DNA of 64,000 nucleotides from Parietichytrium sp. I65-24A (Eukaryota > Sar > Bigyra > Thraustochytrida > Thraustochytriidae): NCBI GenBank assembly GCA_012862575.1, contig BLSF01000008.1:62001-126000 (forward strand). Reading direction: 5' to 3'. Positions 27,351-37,682 of this stretch are shown piece by piece; within the stretch, counting starts at the first letter, position 1; the number at the start of each line of letters is the position of its first letter. The notes under the pieces are model-generated. The model was not told the origin of the DNA, ran no database searches, and saw only the letters and a list, made by a program, of their open reading frames with translations. Position numbers and translations under genes: made by a program.

Positions 27351-30023
27351 CTTTTAATTCAAACGTTCGACAAGACTCGCAAAAAGCATACAATTTGGTT
27401 GTTTACTGTTACTTCGTCTCAACTTGAACTTGATGAATACGGGTGGTGCCGGACAAAAACATGTGTCAACGTACAGCTCTGTGCACCTGGGCCTGTTTGT
27501 CTCCCAACCAACAATTGCGGTCATCGCGATCTCTCGCATATTAGACTGTCCAACGGTTCAGTGGGACCGGAAGAGCGATAGAAGAGATGTTGTCGCGGTT
27601 GTCACTGAAGAAACCTGGATTTTAACAAGACAATACCCCACCTCCTGGCGGCTTCGATCGAGCGTCAGAAGCGCAAACAGCTACCAATGGTGACATCTTT
27701 CTCAGCGGCTCGAGCGTTACGTTCCTTGCTCCAAGACTCACCAGTCCATGTAGATCGAGATCGACTGTGTCAAACGCAGCGCCACTCACTGGACTTTTGC
27801 ATCGTGCGTGAGCCCCGAATATCTTGATCAAGTTGGCTCTTCACCGACCAGACAACCTTCTCATCCATCAAGGCGAAGGGGAAGGCTGGATAGCAGGAAA
27901 AAAGAGCAAGTTCGGCTCACTGTCAGACATTCTGTCAGACAGCATTGCAAACAAGTCTTCGAGAGACTGTCCCATGCAAAAATGCGCCTGCCGTCTATTT
28001 CACAAGCGAGCAGATCTCGTCAAATTCCGAAGGAGTCTATTTCACTGGACTGTGAATGAACACCACAGCAGTTGCAGCTCGGCTTGAACTGTGAATAACT
28101 GTGACCGTGAGGACTGAGTACCGGCCACTTAAGTTAAAATGCGTTCACCACAACGCGTTCCACGCGTGCTCGCCCTAACCATCCTTCCACACAGATTCAC
28201 AGTCAGTTCAGTCAGTTCAGCAGAGTGTGACTCAAACTCGACGTGCACTGCCAGTGAGTACTCGAGCGCCGCCCAACTACAACACTTGGTGTAGAGTACA
28301 CGGGTCCAAGCGCGCTTAACCAGTTCGCACACCCAGGCTGGTCCTAACAGTAAATTCGACAAACTTTCGACTGTTGGATTTAGAAACTCCGATCCCACTA
28401 TATCCCACTGCAGGTGAATTGCTCAAAGAGCTGAGAATAGCTGAGAGCTGGGCAGGCACTCTGCGGCCCTTGCCGCACGAAGCATGCACGCTTGCCTCGC
28501 TTGCTACGCTTCATTCATCTCTGTGCCGCAGTTGTCCCTCAAACGGCTTTGGAATGAAAGCCACATCCATGTATTTATTCATAAGTACTATGCATGCATG
28601 CATTGCTAAACCTTGCTCGTCAAAACCGACAGTCAACTCTCAAACGACTTCTCATTCTGGCTTTTAATTGATTGACTGATTGAAGTTTGAGGTTTGGTCG
28701 ACTCAATCTCAGGCTCGAGGTTGCTGTCAGACACAAAAGCGAAAGGTCTCAAACTCACCCAACTCATCATTTACCTTATTCGAAGAGTAGTCGCAGGCTT
28801 AATCCCACGGCGCGCTTCATTGTACACTCCGCCGCGCTGTGCGTCTTCTTATTGCCTATCTATCCTGCTGCGTGAGAATGCGTGAGAGCTCCGGTGCGTA
28901 GCACCTGCGATGGTATTGAGCAATCATGGGTAGTAAGTAATGGGTTAAAGGGAAAGAGGTGCTTGAGGAGGATGTGTGCAACCTGCCAATGTACATACAA
29001 TCACACTCACACTCATCGCTAAAAGTAGTCGGTAAACTTATTCGGGATTCTTCTGAGGAGAGCCTATTTCCTTATTTCGTATCTCCCTCCTTTTGAAGGA
29101 TTGATGTGAAAGAATAATAAGTACCAGTACCCTAAGCGATAAAAATAAGTCGTGGTTGCACTGGCGCTCACAGTCAGTACAATGGGGAACGTATATGATG
29201 GTCGCGCTCCGTCACATTCTTAATTCGAACTTGGAAAATTCGAAACGTTTTGAAACTCTAAATTCTCTAAATTCTGGATTCTACGCCTTCTACACGCAGA
29301 TGATGACGAGAATGACGAGTGCCGCAAGCCAATATCACTGCCTACAAAGTACAAAGAAACGAAAAGGATAACAACGCCAAAGAAAAGAGCGGCAGACACA
29401 GAAAGAGAGATAAGATAAGCTTAGACAGAGAGGGAGGGGGTGTCTGTCTGTGTCACTAGCGCTGATATAGAGTCTGCGCAAATCTGCGCAAGCAAGGCTC
29501 ACGCATTGCTCGTAATTGTAATTCCACGTACTCGAGCAGTAAGCAAAAGTACCAGTACTCCCGAGTAGTTGTGCACCTTCTTCCTCATCGTCGCAGTTGT
29601 CACATGTTGTCACAGTAGTCACAGTCTCCTGTCGGTGAGTGAGTTGACTGAGTTGACTGAGTTGACTGAGTTGACTGAGTGACGAGTGTGAGAAGGAGAC
29701 CGAGTTCCGGTACTCTGAACTCTGTACTCTGTACTCGCGTTACTCGCGTTGCAGACACCGAGGACGCAACGGCGGAAAGTAGTGCATTTCAGTGCTCTTC
29801 CGAGTCTGCCCTTGGCGCGGCCGGTCCAACACAGTAAGCCAGTGACCCAGTGAACCAGTCACCGTTTGAAACTTTGAAACGAGGCTGGTGCATTTGTTCG
29901 TGAAGGGAGGTGTGGGGATCGCGACACTTGCTGTCAGCCCTGTTGCCCTGAATCGTAGAATCAGTAGCTCTGGTGTTGGTCGTGTGCGTTGTGGGGGACA
30001 AGTGGATCGATTGGAATTGAGCG
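27351..30023. other. 2.7-kb gene-poor region
   Basis: No coding frame with a domain was seen. Short frames are scattered on both strands. Contents include GTACTC blocks near 28256 and 29525-29560, a 9-base tandem repeat at 29641-29676, and AT-rich stretches. The last part probably includes the ABCA promoter and 5' UTR. Confidence 0.6.
29641..29676. repeat. (GAGTTGACT)4 tandem repeat
   Basis: Four exact copies of the nonamer GAGTTGACT, about 350 bases upstream of the ABCA start. Confidence 0.9.
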
Positions 30024-33000
30024 ATGGGCGAGAAAGGACAGGCTGCAAAGGTGGGCGTTGATCCAGTGAGCCAGCGCAGGCATACGGAAAAGTCGGGCAG
30101 ACCAAGCGTGCTTGGCACGCTTGTGAAGAAGAATTTGCTCCTCAAGTCGAGGTCGCCGCTTGGGACATGCTGCGAGTTTCTGCTTCCACTCCTCTTCGTG
30201 GTGCTCTTCGCCTCACTCAAAAACATCACGGATAAGGTGCGCGTGGAAACCGGTTGGAGTTTGCAGAATCAGAATTCCTGCCGCTATGAGGTGGAACCTG
30301 ACGGCTTCAACAAGACATGCTCATACCCGTACACACGGTTCGTCAAGAGCCTGACATCTTTCACGCAGATTAGCTCCAGTTTCAAAGGATCATGGAGCGG
30401 CCACGAGACCGCCAAGCTCTTTTTGGCCACTTCTTCTGGCAGCGAGCAAGAGCGTGAGGCCATGTCCCGCTTTGTGACATGGATGCAGGAAGACGGTGGG
30501 CCTGAAGGCCCTTTCACGGAGTTCAATGCCTCCGTGTTTGTTCTGGGGGATGGTACGGTGGAGGAGCTCCAGACCTACGTCGCCTCGGAGGATTACGGAA
30601 ATCCATCTTTCACGTCTGACACCCCGGAATGCGCGGCCGCGATTGTTTTCGACAACTTTGATTACCGCCAGGCACAGTTCGAGTACACGATCCGCCTCAA
30701 CTCGACCTCATCGGCAACGCGATTCGAGGTGGCGCGCACCACCCTCAATCCAACAAACACCATGCAAAGAAACCTGCAGTGGGGCTCCGGCAGCACCAAC
30801 GTGGAGTACGCCGAGTCGGGCTTTGTCACTTTGCAGCAAATCTTGGACAGCTTCATCATCTCAACTTCAGGCTCCAACGTCACCAACTTTGCGGCGTATG
30901 AGGATTCACTGTACGTGCCCCCAGACACCATCAATCTGGAGGTATATGAGCCGTACGGTGGCAAGTTTTTGCCGTTTCCAGTTCGTGAGTATTATTGGGA
31001 CGAGTTCTTCTCATACGTAACAGAGGTGTTTCCGCTTGTCTTTGTCCTTGTCTACCTCTACCCGGTGGCTCGAATCCTCCAAAACCTTGTGCGCGAGAAG
31101 GAAACTCGCATGACAGAAATGCTCAAAATGATGGGCGTCCGCGAGGAAATGATCATTTGGTCCTGGTACATTACCTATGGTCTGTTCTTTTTCGTGCTGG
31201 CCTTCATTATTACGCTGTTCGGGCGGTTGATGCTGCCTTCCACGACTGAGGCCGCCGGTGGCTTTTCAGTATTCATTCTGTTCCTCTTTTTCCTGTTCGG
31301 GATCGCCACCCTGGCGTTCTGCTTCACTCTGTCCACAATGTTTCAAAAGGCTCGAACGGCTTCTTTCGTTGGTGTCATCATCTACTTCATTGCCTTCTTC
31401 TTTTATTACTCGGTGAACAGTGCGGAGGTGCTTCGCAAGCCATTCCTGATTCTCCTTCTGCCACAAGTCAGCTTCTCTCTGCTGCTCCAGACCGTTGCCA
31501 ATATGGAGAGCGCGGGAGTTGGTGCATCGCTAAAGACTCTGTGGGAACCAGTCGCCGGATTCACGTTGGGACAGGGGATCATCATGCTCATTTTCGACTT
31601 TTTCTTTTGGACCCTTGCTGGGCTATACTTTTCTGCGGTTTTGCCACGCGAGTACGGACAGAGGCTCCCTTGGTACTTTCCCTTTTCGCCCTCTTATTGG
31701 AAACAGCGCTGTGGCAGTGGCGCCAAGCACCAAACGCTTGCTGAATCCGAGCACGACGAAGAAGCCCCAGCAGAGTCGGACGTGAATGTGGAGGCAGTGG
31801 ACCCCTCGCTTAAGAGACAAATCACCGACCAGAAGGGCATCCAAATCAGAAACCTGCGCAAGGAGTTCTCCACCCCGAGCGGAAAAAAGGTGGCTGTCAA
31901 TAATCTTAGTCTGGATATTTTCGAGGGTCAAATCCTCGCTCTGTTGGGCCACAACGGAGCTGGCAAAACGACGACCATCAGCTTGCTTTCCGGAATGCTT
32001 CCGGCCAGTGGCGGGAACGCGTTTGTTCGTGGCCAGAGCATTCGGACCGATATGAGCGAGATTCGCAGATCTCTCGGGTTTTGCCCTCAGCATGACGTTC
32101 TCTACGCTGAGCTGACCGTCTCCGAGCACTTGCGATTCTACGGCCGGCTGAAAGGGCTCTCTGGTTCCGAGCTCGAGGATGCAATCCAATCTGCAACTGC
32201 GCAAGTGGGTTTGGTCGAGAAGCGTCGTGTACGCTCCAGCGCACTCTCCGGAGGGATGAAGCGCAAGCTAAGTGTTGCCATTGCCTTGATCGGAGACTCC
32301 AAGGTCGTGTTTGTTGACGAGCCTACGAGCGGGGTCGACCCATACAGCCGAAGGTCGATTTGGGAAGTTCTCCAAAACAATCGCGAAGGCCGTGCAATCG
32401 TTCTGACCACCCATTTCATGGACGAGGCTGACCTTCTCGGAGATCGAATCGCAATCATGGCCGAAGGGCAGTTGAAGTGTTGTGGATCAAGCTTGTTTCT
32501 GAAGAATCGGTTTGGAGCAGGATACGTGTTGACTATCGTGAAGACCAAGTCTTGTGACGTTGATGCTCTCACAAAGTGTGTAAAGTCTCACGTTCCAGCA
32601 GGGCGCAAGGCCACGAACGTTGGTACAGAGGTTTCCTACCAACTTCCTCTCTCTGCCACGTCCAGCTTTGCAGACTTGTTTCGGGAGATGGACTCCTCAA
32701 AAGAAAGCCTTGGCGTTGTATCCTACGGAATTTCGGTCACCTCTCTGGAGCAGGTTTTCCTCAAAGTTGCGCGCGCAGACGACCAGCGCGAAGGAACAGA
32801 AAGTGGGGATTTCGGTGGTCAGCTCCAAAATGGATCGGAAACCTCGATTTCAATGGCATCAAATGATGTGCATGGCGCGGTTAAAGTTCGGGAGCAGCCA
32901 AAGTTAAGCGCCTTGAGACTCTTCTGGCTTCATTTCAGTGCGATGCTGAAGAAGCGCGTGCAATACTCAAAGCGCGACGGGCGCAGTTTTATTTGCAGCG

Positions 33001-36000
33001 TCGTTATGCCTATTCTCATGTACATGATTGGCCTCATGATTCTCAAATTCATGCCAATTGGGATTGATGACCCCGCTTACTACCTCGATACCTCCGACCT
33101 AAATCCACTCTTTGCCGAGGGAGAGCGTGGGTACATGCCGGTGGCTGAGTTTGATGTCAACGGAGAACTCACAGTCAATGTGTCCGCGGACCCGCTCTTC
33201 CAGCCATACTTCAATGTGGAGGAGACAGAGAGCACCAATTTCTCTGCAGCTGATACCATTCAAAAAGTCTTCAAGCGTGACTACCAAAACGGCTGGGCGT
33301 TTAACCAAACTTGCTCAGGAAGCGAGTGTCTCTCGGAGCTGCACGGCAATATGGTCTTGCAGATGTCTGAAGAGATGATAAGTGATCCCGTTGACCGTAA
33401 CGGCGCATCCCTCTACGTGAGTGCGATCATTCAGCCGACGAAAGCCGAGCTTCCACATGCATGCCTCACCACCGACTTTGAATTCAACACGGACTCTGGC
33501 GTTGCATTTCTGACGTACACGTCGCAAACTTGTTCGGATCCAGAGAGTGAGTGCTTGTTCCTGGAGAGTCGAATCGAGGATCCTACCGGAGATGTCCTGA
33601 TCGTATGCTTGTCGGCTGGTTGTCGTTCGAACTTGTACGAAGATGGTCAAATTGAAGCGCTGATTCAGGCCGCCGGGTTCGGATCGGGCTCTTCAGGTTC
33701 GGGCTCTAGTGAAGAGGAGCAGCAGGCGGAGTTCGAAGCGCTCATTGAAAACACTCTCATCATGACTTGCTCCGGGGAGCTGTGCAACACTGGTCCTTCG
33801 ACCCCTTTTGAGCCAAGTGTCTGCCGCGATGACTCACAAACTTGTATTGCAGATGGACTGACTGCTTATGGCGTCAACTCGTCGACTTTCGAGATGTACA
33901 TCAAGCCTGGGGTCACTTACTGCGACGGAAGAATTATAGATTCCGAGGACGATGTGGAATCTAGCACGGATTCCACGTACGGAAGCGTCCCTCCTGGGCT
34001 CGGAAATTCCACCGAGGGACCAAGAGAATGCATGGTGTCTGGAATCCCGGCAGCTCTCCAGGACTATTTCGTCCAGTACATCGTGGACGTTGTGCTCGCA
34101 AACCTTACTGATACCAATGCATTCCCACCGTCTTACTATGCTGCGAACGGAACTTGTGTGGACCCTGCGTTCAATTGTTCTTTTGCGTACATTGAAGGCG
34201 GAGGCGCAAACAACACAGACGTGTGTTTGGTCGACACGTGTACTACTGTGGACAACACCACCTACGCATTGCTTCAGTTGGCTGTCCCGGGGTTGGCCAA
34301 CGCAACGCATTTGTCTTGTACCGAACTTGGTGCGTCGTGCGACCAGATTTTTGACTTGGGACAAATCCAAGCAGCCAACGATAGCAACCTTTTGCTCACT
34401 TTGTTCAACAGCACTACAGAGGGGCTTTTCGGACTTCCTGTGAACGGAACCTTTGTCGGGTCGCTTCTCGACACCTTCGTCCCGTCTCCGAACGCGACCT
34501 CGCTGTTGGAAGCAATCTTGGAGGTGCAAGCCATCGTGAACAACACTGGTGCAAACGAGACATTGGATGCTGGTGAAGTGCTCGGGCTGCTTTTGAACTC
34601 TCAGGGCACAACGCTGGCAAACGTGACGATGCAGATTATCTCGTTGAATCTCACTGACCCAAATGAGTTCATCGCCGACCTCTTCGGGAGCCAAAACGTG
34701 ACACTGGAGACCTTGCTTGAGGATCCAGAATTCCAAGAATTGTTGCTCGGAGCGGCGCTGGCCATTACGGGCGCGGAGAGCACGATTGAATATTGCGCAA
34801 ACCCCGTTGACCAGTGTGTGATGGCAGATATCGCGATTCTCGGCCAACAACTGTGTGTCCCCGCAGGCTGCTCTGGCAACTTTTCCGCCTCTTCGTATGC
34901 ATGGATTCCGCTCTTAGCTCAAGAAAACACATCCTTCAACGAAACAGAGTTTTTCCAGTGCAACGTCACCCAGTGCAACTATGGATGCCGCGCGGGAGGA
35001 AATTGCAACGACGAGATGCTGGAGCCGTACATGTACAACGAAACCTCGGAGGAGTTTTACGAATACGATTTTTGCCCAGCTGTGGAATACCGGTACACGT
35101 ACACCTTGATGGTCAACTCGACAACCCGTCATGGCGTGCCAATCGCTGTATCGAGTATCCACAATGGTCTTTTACGGAGCAAAATGTATGCAATGCACCC
35201 CGAGTTCTACAAAGACGTGATGTCTGGAGACACTTCTTCAGTCAAGATCCCGACAATTACAGCGAAAAGCCAGCCTTTGCCGATCACCAACAACATTAAG
35301 ACGATCATCAGTGGAGTCATCGCGTTTGTTGCTGCGATTTTTGCTCTCATCGCATTTGCATTCATTCCGGCCAGTACTGCATCTTATGTCGTTCTCGAGC
35401 GAGAGGCGAGTGCAAATGTCAAACATCAGCAGATGGTGAGCGGTGCGGGCATCATTTCTTACTGGCTGTCGCTCTACATTTTTGACATGTTCTTGTACCT
35501 CGTCCCGCTGATTGGCGCAGTAGTTCTCATCTACGGCTTCAATATTGAGAGCTACATCGAGAACGATGCCATCAGCGCCATCGTCCTGCTCTTTTATGGT
35601 TTTGGGCTTGCAAGCATCGCATTCTCTTATCTGACGTCCAATTTCTTTAATGAGCACACCACGGCGCTGATTGGGACGCTTTTTATCAACCTAATTACTG
35701 GTCTCGTTCTCATGATCGCGTCGTACGTGATGAGTTCGTTGGACAACGAAGCCGTAGTGGCTGCAAATGCAGATCTCAAGCCGTTTTACAGAATCTTTCC
35801 TGGATTCTGCTTGGGAGACTCTCTGCTGAATTTGGCGATCCTCAAGATTATGAGCGGCATCACTGGCCCTATCTTTGCGCCGACGAGTCCATTCGACTGG
35901 GACCAAACTGGCGCAAACATCGCTTATCTTTACATTGAGGCAGTGGTGTTCTTTGGCTTGGTACTCTTCGTGGAGCTGCTCAGGTTTTACCCTCGTCTAT

Positions 36001-37313
36001 ACAGGCTCTTTGTCAAAGATCCGGTCGTGCGCGATCCGTCATACGAAGTAGACGACGATGTCCAGGCCGAGGAGGATCGCGTCAAGAATGGCACTGCCGA
36101 TGCGGAGGGAGACATGGTTGTCATCGACGGGCTCAGGAAAGTGTATCGCGGACGCAAGGTTGCCGTCCGAAGTGTCACTCTAGGCATTCCAGAAGGCGAG
36201 GTGTTTGGCTATCTCGGAATCAACGGTGCCGGAAAATCAACGAGCATCCATTGTCTCACCGGCAAAACGCTTCCGAGCAGTGGTACTGCGCGTCTGGGAG
36301 GTTTTGATATTCTCAAGGACGCTCGTCACACGAAGAGCCTACTTGGGTTCTGCCCACAGTTTGACGCCCTCTTGCCTCTGCTTACTGTTCGTGAGCACCT
36401 AGAGCTCTTTGGCAAGATCAAGGGTTTACATGGCAGCGTGCTCCAGGCCGCTGTGCTGGAGCTGATGATGAAGATGACCCTGACGCCATTTGAAAACAAG
36501 CTTGCCAAATCTCTGAGCGGCGGAAATAAGCGTAAGCTTTCTCTCGCAATCGCTGCAATCGGCGCGCCGAAGATTCTTTTTGCGGACGAACCGAGTACGG
36601 GTATGGACCCCGTTTCACGCCGATTCATGTGGGACGTGTTGCAGAAAATGGCAAGTGGCGAGTTCTCTGGCACCCGAACAAGCATTGTACTGACTACACA
36701 TTCCATGGAAGAGTGCGAGGCTTTGTGCCAGAGGATTGGGATCATGGTTGGCGGCCGTATGCGCTGCATTGGTTCCGGGCAGCACCTGAAGAACAAGTTT
36801 GGCAAGGGCCTGCTCTGCGAGTTGAAAATGGCTCTGCCAAGCCATCACAATGACATTAGCGCAAAGGTCGCCGATCTTCCTGAGCAAATCACTGAGGAAA
36901 ACTTAACTTCGATTGCAGACTCGTTGGGTTATTCTGAGCTCGTCCGACAGATCACCGGCCGCGACGATTCTGCGTGGCTCATGTACAATCACCTGGACAA
37001 CCACGGATTCATTGACCCAACTATGTTTATGGAGTGGTGCCTGATGGAGGAACAGTTTGAACGCATCAATGCCAACTTTACTGCCAAATTTCCCGGAACT
37101 AAACTGATTGAGCGCCATGACCAGCAGCTCCGATTCAATCTCCCTTCCGTCAAACTTGCCGACGTGTTTGGTTACGTTGAGTCGCGAAAGGCGGAACTAG
37201 GAATTGAGGAATATGGAATTTCCAACCCAACAATTGAAAACGTGTTCAATTTCTTTGCAACTCAGCAAGAGGAGGAGACCGGCAAAGCTCGTGGTGTGAA
37301 TTTCGGTGCTTAA
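30024..37313 (+). CDS. ABCA-family full-size lipid transporter
   Basis: Full-length ABC transporter of subfamily A, whose known members move phospholipids or sterols. 2429 residues in one exon. TMD1 begins with KKNLLLKSRSPLGTCCEFLL and is followed by a first extracellular loop (about 70-325) and a helix bundle with RMTEMLKMMGVREE. NBD1 has Walker A GHNGAGKTTT near 641, signature LSGGMKRKLS and Walker B VVFVDEPTSGVD. TMD2 has a helix near 993-1010, an extracellular loop of about 740 residues (1013-1752), then a helix bundle to about 2000. NBD2 has GINGAGKSTS near 2065, signature LSGGNKRKLS and ILFADEPSTGMD. Both NBDs look catalytically complete. The second loop is far larger than in human ABCA1 (2261 residues in all), with many Asn-glycosylation sequons and paired Cys such as CSGELC and CLVDTC. 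Start ATG 30024. Confidence 0.95.
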   Translation: MGEKGQAAKVGVDPVSQRRHTEKSGRPSVLGTLVKKNLLLKSRSPLGTCCEFLLPLLFVVLFASLKNITDKVRVETGWSLQNQNSCRYEVEPDGFNKTCSYPYTRFVKSLTSFTQISSSFKGSWSGHETAKLFLATSSGSEQEREAMSRFVTWMQEDGGPEGPFTEFNASVFVLGDGTVEELQTYVASEDYGNPSFTSDTPECAAAIVFDNFDYRQAQFEYTIRLNSTSSATRFEVARTTLNPTNTMQRNLQWGSGSTNVEYAESGFVTLQQILDSFIISTSGSNVTNFAAYEDSLYVPPDTINLEVYEPYGGKFLPFPVREYYWDEFFSYVTEVFPLVFVLVYLYPVARILQNLVREKETRMTEMLKMMGVREEMIIWSWYITYGLFFFVLAFIITLFGRLMLPSTTEAAGGFSVFILFLFFLFGIATLAFCFTLSTMFQKARTASFVGVIIYFIAFFFYYSVNSAEVLRKPFLILLLPQVSFSLLLQTVANMESAGVGASLKTLWEPVAGFTLGQGIIMLIFDFFFWTLAGLYFSAVLPREYGQRLPWYFPFSPSYWKQRCGSGAKHQTLAESEHDEEAPAESDVNVEAVDPSLKRQITDQKGIQIRNLRKEFSTPSGKKVAVNNLSLDIFEGQILALLGHNGAGKTTTISLLSGMLPASGGNAFVRGQSIRTDMSEIRRSLGFCPQHDVLYAELTVSEHLRFYGRLKGLSGSELEDAIQSATAQVGLVEKRRVRSSALSGGMKRKLSVAIALIGDSKVVFVDEPTSGVDPYSRRSIWEVLQNNREGRAIVLTTHFMDEADLLGDRIAIMAEGQLKCCGSSLFLKNRFGAGYVLTIVKTKSCDVDALTKCVKSHVPAGRKATNVGTEVSYQLPLSATSSFADLFREMDSSKESLGVVSYGISVTSLEQVFLKVARADDQREGTESGDFGGQLQNGSETSISMASNDVHGAVKVREQPKLSALRLFWLHFSAMLKKRVQYSKRDGRSFICSVVMPILMYMIGLMILKFMPIGIDDPAYYLDTSDLNPLFAEGERGYMPVAEFDVNGELTVNVSADPLFQPYFNVEETESTNFSAADTIQKVFKRDYQNGWAFNQTCSGSECLSELHGNMVLQMSEEMISDPVDRNGASLYVSAIIQPTKAELPHACLTTDFEFNTDSGVAFLTYTSQTCSDPESECLFLESRIEDPTGDVLIVCLSAGCRSNLYEDGQIEALIQAAGFGSGSSGSGSSEEEQQAEFEALIENTLIMTCSGELCNTGPSTPFEPSVCRDDSQTCIADGLTAYGVNSSTFEMYIKPGVTYCDGRIIDSEDDVESSTDSTYGSVPPGLGNSTEGPRECMVSGIPAALQDYFVQYIVDVVLANLTDTNAFPPSYYAANGTCVDPAFNCSFAYIEGGGANNTDVCLVDTCTTVDNTTYALLQLAVPGLANATHLSCTELGASCDQIFDLGQIQAANDSNLLLTLFNSTTEGLFGLPVNGTFVGSLLDTFVPSPNATSLLEAILEVQAIVNNTGANETLDAGEVLGLLLNSQGTTLANVTMQIISLNLTDPNEFIADLFGSQNVTLETLLEDPEFQELLLGAALAITGAESTIEYCANPVDQCVMADIAILGQQLCVPAGCSGNFSASSYAWIPLLAQENTSFNETEFFQCNVTQCNYGCRAGGNCNDEMLEPYMYNETSEEFYEYDFCPAVEYRYTYTLMVNSTTRHGVPIAVSSIHNGLLRSKMYAMHPEFYKDVMSGDTSSVKIPTITAKSQPLPITNNIKTIISGVIAFVAAIFALIAFAFIPASTASYVVLEREASANVKHQQMVSGAGIISYWLSLYIFDMFLYLVPLIGAVVLIYGFNIESYIENDAISAIVLLFYGFGLASIAFSYLTSNFFNEHTTALIGTLFINLITGLVLMIASYVMSSLDNEAVVAANADLKPFYRIFPGFCLGDSLLNLAILKIMSGITGPIFAPTSPFDWDQTGANIAYLYIEAVVFFGLVLFVELLRFYPRLYRLFVKDPVVRDPSYEVDDDVQAEEDRVKNGTADAEGDMVVIDGLRKVYRGRKVAVRSVTLGIPEGEVFGYLGINGAGKSTSIHCLTGKTLPSSGTARLGGFDILKDARHTKSLLGFCPQFDALLPLLTVREHLELFGKIKGLHGSVLQAAVLELMMKMTLTPFENKLAKSLSGGNKRKLSLAIAAIGAPKILFADEPSTGMDPVSRRFMWDVLQKMASGEFSGTRTSIVLTTHSMEECEALCQRIGIMVGGRMRCIGSGQHLKNKFGKGLLCELKMALPSHHNDISAKVADLPEQITEENLTSIADSLGYSELVRQITGRDDSAWLMYNHLDNHGFIDPTMFMEWCLMEEQFERINANFTAKFPGTKLIERHDQQLRFNLPSVKLADVFGYVESRKAELGIEEYGISNPTIENVFNFFATQQEEETGKARGVNFGA

Positions 37314-37682
37314 ATTTTGGTGCTCAAATTAAATATCCATGTGTGTTTTTTCGTTTCATTCTATTCTATGCTTTAAATTAAGAAAAAAAGATCAAATATG
37401 TTGACATTTTGAATAAGTTCAGACTGAAAACCCAATGAGACACCGAACAATTCCACTCTCTTCTGTTGGTCTTTACTTTGTTTACCTGGTCTGGTTCAAG
37501 AGGATTCAACATACGCACAAAAAGGGTGTTTGACTTGTTTAATTAGGTTTCGCGATTCGGTTATGTGACGAGCCAACTATTCTTGCCGAACAAAACAGGC
37601 AGGCTCGCCGCGCAGGAACAGGAGCGATGAGTATATACTTTAATAGGATCAAAAGGAATGTGTCGCCACGAACGCATTACGC
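37314..37682. other. Convergent 3' spacer
   Basis: AT-rich 369-base spacer between the ABCA and protease genes. No gene and no perfect AATAAA on either strand were seen. Confidence 0.55.

Noticed and set aside
33834-34850. 338-codon minus-strand frame
   Set aside because: Antisense inside the ABCA ectodomain; no domain and no start context.
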